A DNA stretch of 64,000 nucleotides from Ehretia macrophylla (taxonomy: Eukaryota > Streptophyta > Magnoliopsida > Boraginales > Ehretiaceae), in NCBI GenBank assembly GCA_037974665.1, contig CM075765.1:60786247-60850246 (forward strand), in the 5' to 3' direction. The notes beneath the pieces are model-generated. The model was not told where the DNA came from and made no database searches. It worked only from the letters and a program-made list of their open reading frames with translations. Every line of letters begins with the position of its first letter. Positions within the stretch are counted from its first letter, which is position 1. This document shows positions 57,710-64,000 of this stretch, one piece after another. The position numbers and the translations under genes were made by a program.

Positions 57710-60176
57710 TGTGATACCCCGAACCTGGCATGTATTCAATAGCATTTAAAGTTCATTTAAATTGCATTTTATTGACCTTTCACCTTCTTTGACCAAACAA
57801 GTTGACTTTTCATCTACATTGATCAACTAGGACAATGTGGGAATTTTTGAAATGTTTAATAAAGGGCAAACTTGGGATTAGAAATAAAAAAATGCAATGT
57901 TAAGTTAGTCAAATTTTGGGTCAACTTTGGAGTTAAATCTGAACCAATTGGGGAAGATTTAGGTAGCAAATTATATATGGTTGGAAAGCTCTATGAGTCT
58001 AGTTTCTGAGGCTTCAAACCGTTCATGAATTGGAGTTTTCTAGAAGAAGTTATGGCCATTTTCGTAAGGTCGCCATAGCTGTTTTGGTTTAGCAGGTTGA
58101 CCGAATTTTGACCTTTGACTTCTTATCATTTTTTTCTAAATAAGCAGAATGCACACGAAAAAAACAGAGAAAAAAAGGCTTGAAACCATGAGGAAAAGAA
58201 GGAGAAAAAAAAAAGAAAATCTCAACTTCAAATTTGCGATTCTTCGCGTGGGCTTGTGCGGGGTGGTTTCCGAGGCACTCTACGAGGTTTTCCTAGCGTC
58301 TAGGAGCGTCTAAGGTGAGGGTTTTATCGTTATTTGCGCATTTGAAATATTTGTATCTAAACTTTGATTTTTGGATTTTATGCGTAGATTGTTGTTTTAA
58401 TCGTTTTGTTGATTAAAGAATGTTCCTTGTTGATTGTAGAACATGTATTTATAGCTTTTTAACATTTTCTGTGGTTAAATATTGGAATTGAAATATAAAT
58501 TGTGTGATGAATAGTAAAATATGAATAGTAAACCCTTTTCGATGAAGCTGCTCCGTTACGCGTTCTGTTGATGTAGGAAGATGCTAGATATGCTAGAATG
58601 CCTAAATGTGTGGTTTAATTGGAATGTGTAATGGAAAAACGGAGAAAAATGGCTTAGTGAAAGTCAGGGTCGTTTAGGTTGAGTTTGGCGTTTTCTCGTT
58701 TTGCGTGTTTGCATTGTTTCGGGAGGCCATGGAAGCACTTTTCGTGCGATTATGGCATTGGTTGGGTGTTTGGTTGGTGTAGTTGTAGTTCAAACGAGCA
58801 AAGGAGGAAATCGGGGCTTTGTGCGAATTCTAGGGTAAAGTAGGGTTTCGGGGTCCTTGGACGTGCCTTATGGTGACCTAGGAGGATTGGCGAAATCGGT
58901 TTCCAGAACTCGTGGCTCGTTTGGAAATGATAGTGTTTTGATAGTTAGGGCCGATTTGTGATTTTGCTTGTTATTTTGATATTATGCCTATAGAATGCTT
59001 AGGGTTGCTTGATATACTTGTTTAATTGGTGTTATTGTTGCTTATTAATGCTTGTTATACTTGAAAAGTTAGTTGAATGCTAGTATTAATTGTGATTGCT
59101 TGTTATCTTGTTTGTTGTCACTAGTTTGTATTGTTGTGCTATCGCTCGTTTATTGCCTTGTATCGAGTCTTGCATTGCATAGTGTCAGCACGTGAGTGAT
59201 GGGCCTCTCTGGGTAGCGTCGGGTTGCCAGTGTTGGTTGCTCTAGCTCCGTAGCTATTCCCTCTTCTCGCTTGGGTTGCCTCACAGTGAGATTTGGGTCG
59301 TAGAATTGATGGATCCTTCCGGGGTATTCCAAACTGGTGTTATAAGGTGATTGCGCGCTTATTGTCATCGTTGTCAACATCAAGCTCGAGATTGATGTAT
59401 CGCTCGTGAAATGGTACATTGCTCGTATGAGTGAACCATAGCCTTCAAAGTGTGGTATAGCTTTGAATGGTTGTGTTAATGCTTTCAGTAGTTGCTTATT
59501 GTATTGATTATTTGTTTTGATTGCTTATTTATCAGTTATATTGCTTAACTGTCTTATTTGCATTGCACGACTTTCTTTCTCTCCAATTCGATATCTGTCT
59601 CGCCCTCACTGAGTATACGTGTTGTGTATACTTACTCCTCACCACCACATTTCAGGAAATGCCATGTTAGCTGGAAAGTTCGTGATTTCGTGAAAGTCCG
59701 TGCTTGAAGAGTTGTCCTGCGTGCCTATGTGACTTGAGTTGTCAAAGTTGTAAAGTTGTATGCTTTTATGTATTATATGTATTTAATGTTAAAGGGGATG
59801 TAATTTAAGTTTCACTAGATTATGTATTTAGTTAATGTAGCTTAACTTCAATGTATATTTGTAATGACAAAGGAAAAGAAATAGAAATGTATGATAGTCT
59901 AGCTTATGATATAGATTGGTGTAGTTTAATTGCTAAGCTTGAATGTATATTTACTTGTGTTTTGCTTGTTGTGAACCAAGGCTCGGATGGCCTTGAGGTG
60001 GTTGAATGTTTGGACATGGTATTGGTCCACTTATATGCTGTTGCAGGTTTTACTTTTCGCCTAGAAACAGGGCAGACTCTGTCCGTTTTCCCTGAAAATT
60101 TATGCCCGGGTTGGTTTGGGTTGTGTTTAGATCGATTGATAGAACTCCCGGTCTCGAGAGAGATCGGGGTATTACA
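57710..60176 (+). repeat. A3 3' LTR
   Basis: Partner of 53389-55860 with the same ordered blocks: GTCTAAGGTGAGG near 58310, GC-rich block about 59180-59340, CCCTCACTGAG near 59605. It ends in ATTACA at 60176, followed by TGTCT. Confidence 0.9.
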
Positions 60177-63100
60177 TGTCTCACTAGCGGATTCAGTCCC
60201 TTCCTTATAGACTTGCTGTCCAGTCTTTTCTACAATCCTTTCTATCTTCTGGGCATCAATCCCATGTAAACAAAAATGCATTTTCTTTTTCCAATTCCTC
60301 CCTAACACCCTACTTTATTCTGAAAGTCCCACAGGGCATTCTTCCACTGGCCATTGGAATGATGAATCTCTACCTTTTGAATAAGTTGCCTAGCCTTAGC
60401 GGATTCCTCCCTCGCTAAGGGAAAGTGCTAAGACCGCTAATGCCGCATCCACAGGATAAGCATTCATTTACCTTTCAATACCCTTTCAAATAGCCTTTAT
60501 CCCGGAGCATCTTAAGTATACTACAAAGAAGCATGAATGAAAGGGCTATGCTATGCGCAATCAAGACATTCAATAGCAAGCGCCATCAACAGACATGGAA
60601 AAAGTGCAAGCCAAGACTTTCACAAGAAATCTGGACTTTGTGGGTCAAATGGGTATGAAGGTAAGCCATAAAAAAGCGGGTATTCACTACCTTACTCCTC
60701 TATGAATTCAATATGTGTCTTGCCCTTATCTAGGTGGTCTATTTGTCCAATCATTCCCTTTGAGAAAGTGCCACAACCTATTCAAATTTGAGAGCAACTA
60801 TTTCTTTTCCGAGTTGTCCTGCAACCTCTTTCTTGGTAGAAATGATAGGGCACTTTTTCTTCTACTACTAAGAGGGAATTCTTTTGAACTAGGGGATATG
60901 CCCACTTTCTATCTCAGACTATATAAATTCGTAGCTTACTTGTGCTTGTCCACACTATTATAGCAAAGGGAAAAGCTTCGAAAGCCCCCATCCCCTTCTT
61001 CTTCGAAAGCCCCCATCTAAGAGCCTACTTGCTTCTGATCTCTCTGCTCTGCTATTACGATTCCTTTTCTATTTTGTAATAGAATTCCCCCTTCCAAGAA
61101 AGATGGCTAGCTCCAATTTCGTCTATTTGGAAATGGGCAATCCAGCTTAATCCCTTACTCGTGGTGTAATCAAGCTTGACACCTTCCCTTATTCTCCTTC
61201 CTTTCTTTTCTCTTGTGGAACAACATAGTTGGAGCATTCAAAATAGGTATTACATTTAGTATTTGAAACCTAAGGTTTTGAATGGCTATCACTTCCACTA
61301 ACTATTCCATCCAATTTCAGATTCTACACCTCTTGGGAGCAGCCAGCCCTAGGCCTTCGATAAATAGATTCAAATGGTTTTCCCGCTCGTTATTTTCTTT
61401 ATTAGTCTGATTTCCCGACTAAGAATAAGTTTTCTTAGGCAAAAAAAAAAAAACTTGCATCAATCCGACCTTAGAAACAAGATATCATGGCAGCTAGACT
61501 ACGTGATATACACAATTTTCAGTCGTAGGACTGAGACCGTTGCGAAAAATATGCCTAATTTTCTTTCCTAATTCCATTCGTGCCAGTTTTCTAAAACACT
61601 GTGTTCTTGGTCTCAATTCTTAGCTTACTCCTAACAAAGAGACTGGCATTTGACTTCTTCCTTCCTTGTTTTGATCCCTTACTACTTGATACTAGGAGAA
61701 TCCAGAGAGGTTGCTTGATTGCTTGGTCTGACAATACATGGTCTTCAAGGAAGAGGTTAGGTGTTAGGGCTTTCTTTATCACAGTCTAGGGACTGCCTTG
61801 CTTTTCATAGCCCTAGCTACGCTACCGTAACCAGTCATTAAGCTTCCTATCAGATAGTTCAGTCTGGCGGCGGAAAGATACACTTTGGATTCGGCAAGCT
61901 ACTATGTTTTCACATATTATAAAAGATGGTTGTTACATTGATAGAGGCGTACAAGTATTCAGTTATCCCAATAGTAATAGCCCACGGAACGGTAATTCAA
62001 TGATCTTTAACCAATTGCGATTTTGTGCATCTGATATTTCCTAGTATTCAAATGGTTTATTTGCAGGCTGAGACTACATGGGGGTAGAGGCCCATGCCAG
62101 TAGCACCAGTGCTTGCTTGCTATGAGGTAACTCGCCCTTGCCTTTTCTTATTAGTTGCAGGCCTTTCATCCTTGTTGGAGAGTATCACACCGAGATCTAA
62201 TCCTGCTTTCATTGGTTATCTTTGACTGATGTGTGTGGTTCATTCTCATGATAGTAGCCCACGTCCAATGACTCTTTGAAAGCGCTACGCCCTGTACAAA
62301 AAAGGAAATAAAGGATGCCTACACAATTTATACTCCCTTTCACTCTGAACGCACTCTACTTAGCCTTCTTAGCCAACTATTAGTGGAATCAAAAATTGAT
62401 CTTAAACATGGTCATATCTTTGTTATCCCATTACTCAATCTTTTGACTTCTCGTCTTTCTGGCTGCTATCTTCCTAAACAGGATGAAGAAGGGGAAGGGC
62501 TTTATGAACATTATAGAATGAATGGTCAACGATAAATCACCTTGCCTTCCGTTTAGAGGAGGCAAAACAGTAAATTAAATAAGGTAGGGCTCCATACTAA
62601 TTATATTATTTCGCTACCAAAGCTTCGAAGTGCTATTCCTTCTTGCATCCAATCTCAAGGATAAATTTAACCTAACTCGCATTGCATGAAAGGAAATAGC
62701 CTAATAGGTCACTCAGTTCCTTGCCTTAGGGCACGATGTCACTTCCTTTCCTTCCCCTTCTTGCATCTCAGAAGGCTTTCTTTTGCCGGCTAGTGGGTAT
62801 CTTCCCTATTGAGTAAGGTGCAAAAACCTCGCAAACAGTCTTTCTTTGTCCAATTTTTCCTGTGCTTTGTCCCTTCCACCAACATAATTCGATGCCATCG
62901 TCGTCTACTTGATTTATTCACTAGCCCACCATTCACTTTCCCCGAAGTTAAAGGGAGTTAGGAAGAAAGAAGATCTTTCATACCACCTTCATCTAGCAGC
63001 ACGACGCTTGGATTGCTCTCCCACAACCCCATTTTCACAGTTTAGGTTGTTTTTATTTCACTCGTGGCTACTAAGGGAATCGCTTTTTCTCTTTTTCCTC

Positions 63101-63197
63101 TGGCTACTATGATGTTTCAATTTGCCAGGTTGTCTCTTGCCTGCCCATGGATTCAGCAGCAGTTCGAAAGGTTGCCCTATTTGGGAATCTTCGGATT
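60177..63197. other. Mitochondrial-type DNA, block 4 (NUMT segment)
   Basis: About 3 kb of mitochondrial-looking spacer with repeated phrases such as GAAAGCCCCCATC (60980-61020) and many CTTTC/GAAAG runs. No tRNA, rRNA or known mitochondrial gene was recognised. An 82-codon frame at 60715-60963 (plus, hydrophobic end) and an 87-codon frame at 62272-62535 are the only frames worth noting. Linked to block 3 by the TGTCT duplication. Confidence 0.6.
62272..62535 (+). pseudogene. Unrecognised open frame, 87 codons, no start codon near its beginning
   Basis: Open on the plus strand from just after a TGA (62269-62271) to TAA at 62533-62535. The composition looks protein-like: ERTLLSLLSQLLVESKIDLK, then a hydrophobic VIPLLNLLTSRLSGCYLP and an acidic tail. 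I know no family for it. It might be the end of a mitochondrial plasmid or unassigned mitochondrial protein, or chance. Confidence 0.25.
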
Positions 63198-64000
63198 TGT
63201 GATAACCCGAACGCGGCATGCATTTAATGGCACTTAATTGCATTTAATTAAGTGTTATCTTAAATGTTAGCATTGAATTATTTGTTTATTTTAGTTAAAC
63301 ATTCATTTGTAGCTTCATTTTCATATTTATGTTAATCGGTTTTATTTTTCTTGCCTCTTAATGCTCGGTTTTCAATTAAATGAAAAGTAGCTCCAAGCCG
63401 GAGTAAATTTTCAACTATGTTGCTTTTCAAAAATTATATTTTCTTAAATTCTTTGAGGTTTAATTGTTATTCTTTTATTGTCGCAAAGTGCATTGCATTT
63501 CGGGAGCGATAGTTAGGAAATTATTTCTAGTCCTCAGCAAATAGTGAAAACTAGTGTTTGGTGTTTTAATTTTAGTAATTTAATTGTTATTAATTGGAAT
63601 TGGATTTATGTTAGTTGTTTTAGCTTTAAAATGCATGAAATAAGCTTAGTTGACCAGGTTTAAGTTAGCTTTGACCAAGGGCTTTGACTTGTTGACTCAT
63701 TGTCACCTTAAAAGCTTATAATAGCACAAAATAAGAAAAAAAAAGAAAGCTGAAAACAGAAATGAAAGGGCCGAAACCAAGGAGAAAGAAAAAAAAAACA
63801 TTTCAACTTCAAACTTCAATTTCTTCACGAGAGCTTGTGTGGGGTGGTTTCCGAGGCATCCAGCGTGGTTTTCCTAGCGTCTAGGAGCGTCTAAGGTGAG
63901 GGTTTCATCATTATTTGCGCATTTGAAATTATTGTATCTAAACTTTAATTTTTGTGATTTAACTATTGGTTGTTATTTTATCCGTTTTGTTGCTTAAAGA
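63198..64000 (+). mobile_element. Family A LTR, start only, cut by window edge
   Basis: Begins TGTGATAACCCGAACGCGGC directly after mitochondrial-type DNA and follows the A1 LTR (22670 onward) closely, including AGCCGGAGTAAATTTT and the donor-like GTCTAAGGTGAGG near 63890-63901. Whether it is a solo LTR or a whole element cannot be told. The expected target duplication on the far side is GGATT (63193-63197). Confidence 0.85.

Larger units (their letters stand above)
53389..60176 (+). mobile_element. Family A element A3, complete structure
   Basis: LTRs of 2472 and 2467 bases (53389-55860, 57710-60176), internal region about 1.85 kb, perfect TGTCT duplication, primer site at 55863-55874 and polypurine tract at 57697-57709. 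LTR starts TGTGATACCCC and ends GATCGGGGTATTACA. In the first 130 bases the two LTRs differ at about four positions, so the insertion is moderately young. Non-coding and non-autonomous like A1 and A2. Inserted directly into mitochondrial-type DNA. Confidence 0.93.

Noticed and set aside
1-64000. Window read as part of a plant mitochondrial genome
   Set aside because: Most of it is LTR retrotransposon DNA with 5-bp target duplications and nested insertions, which fits nuclear heterochromatin; only about 14 kb is mitochondrial-type.

Overview
The window looks like nuclear DNA of a flowering plant, probably gene-poor heterochromatin. I see no intact nuclear host gene. It consists of two things: a block of mitochondrial-type DNA of about 14 kb, and LTR retrotransposons of at least three related non-coding families (called A, B and C here) that have inserted into that block and into each other. 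The mitochondrial origin rests mainly on the last exon of nad7 (about 50853-51114) with intron-like sequence before it, on a group II intron domain V (21553-21586), and on a less AT-rich composition than the elements. Clean 5-bp target duplications around most elements argue for nuclear residence (a NUMT) rather than a mitochondrial genome. The species cannot be named from this.

Layout. 1-12053: a minus-strand family B element (3' LTR cut by the window edge, internal region, 5' LTR); its 5' LTR is split by a complete minus-strand family C element (4837-10911, duplication ATAAC). 12054-17919: mitochondrial-type block 1, with a short membrane-type frame, a broken group II intron-type reverse transcriptase and a Ty3/gypsy gag fossil. 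17920-20541: family A solo LTR, minus strand. 20542-22457: block 2. 22458-50074: a plus-strand family B complex of three LTRs and two internal regions between one pair of TACAA duplications; its first LTR holds a complete family A element (A1, 22670-29419) and its second internal region another (A2, 39777-47210, duplication GATAA). 50075-53388: block 3 with nad7 exon 5. 53389-60176: complete family A element A3 (duplication TGTCT). 60177-63197: block 4. 63198-64000: start of a further family A LTR, cut by the window edge.

How the parts work. None of the elements carries a recognisable gag or pol. LTRs are about 2.4-2.8 kb and internal regions 1.1-2.8 kb, filled with degenerate short repeats. 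They have primer-binding sites for initiator tRNA-Met, polypurine tracts and TG...CA ends, so they look like non-autonomous LARD-type elements moved by a helper elsewhere, plausibly Ty3/gypsy. Across the three families the same short blocks are kept (a GC-rich mid-LTR block, a CCTCACTG block, the leader after the primer site, and the stretch before the polypurine tract) while most other sequence has drifted. Order of events by nesting: the mitochondrial-type DNA first, then the elements inserted directly into it, then A1 and A2 into the B complex and C into the minus-strand B element.
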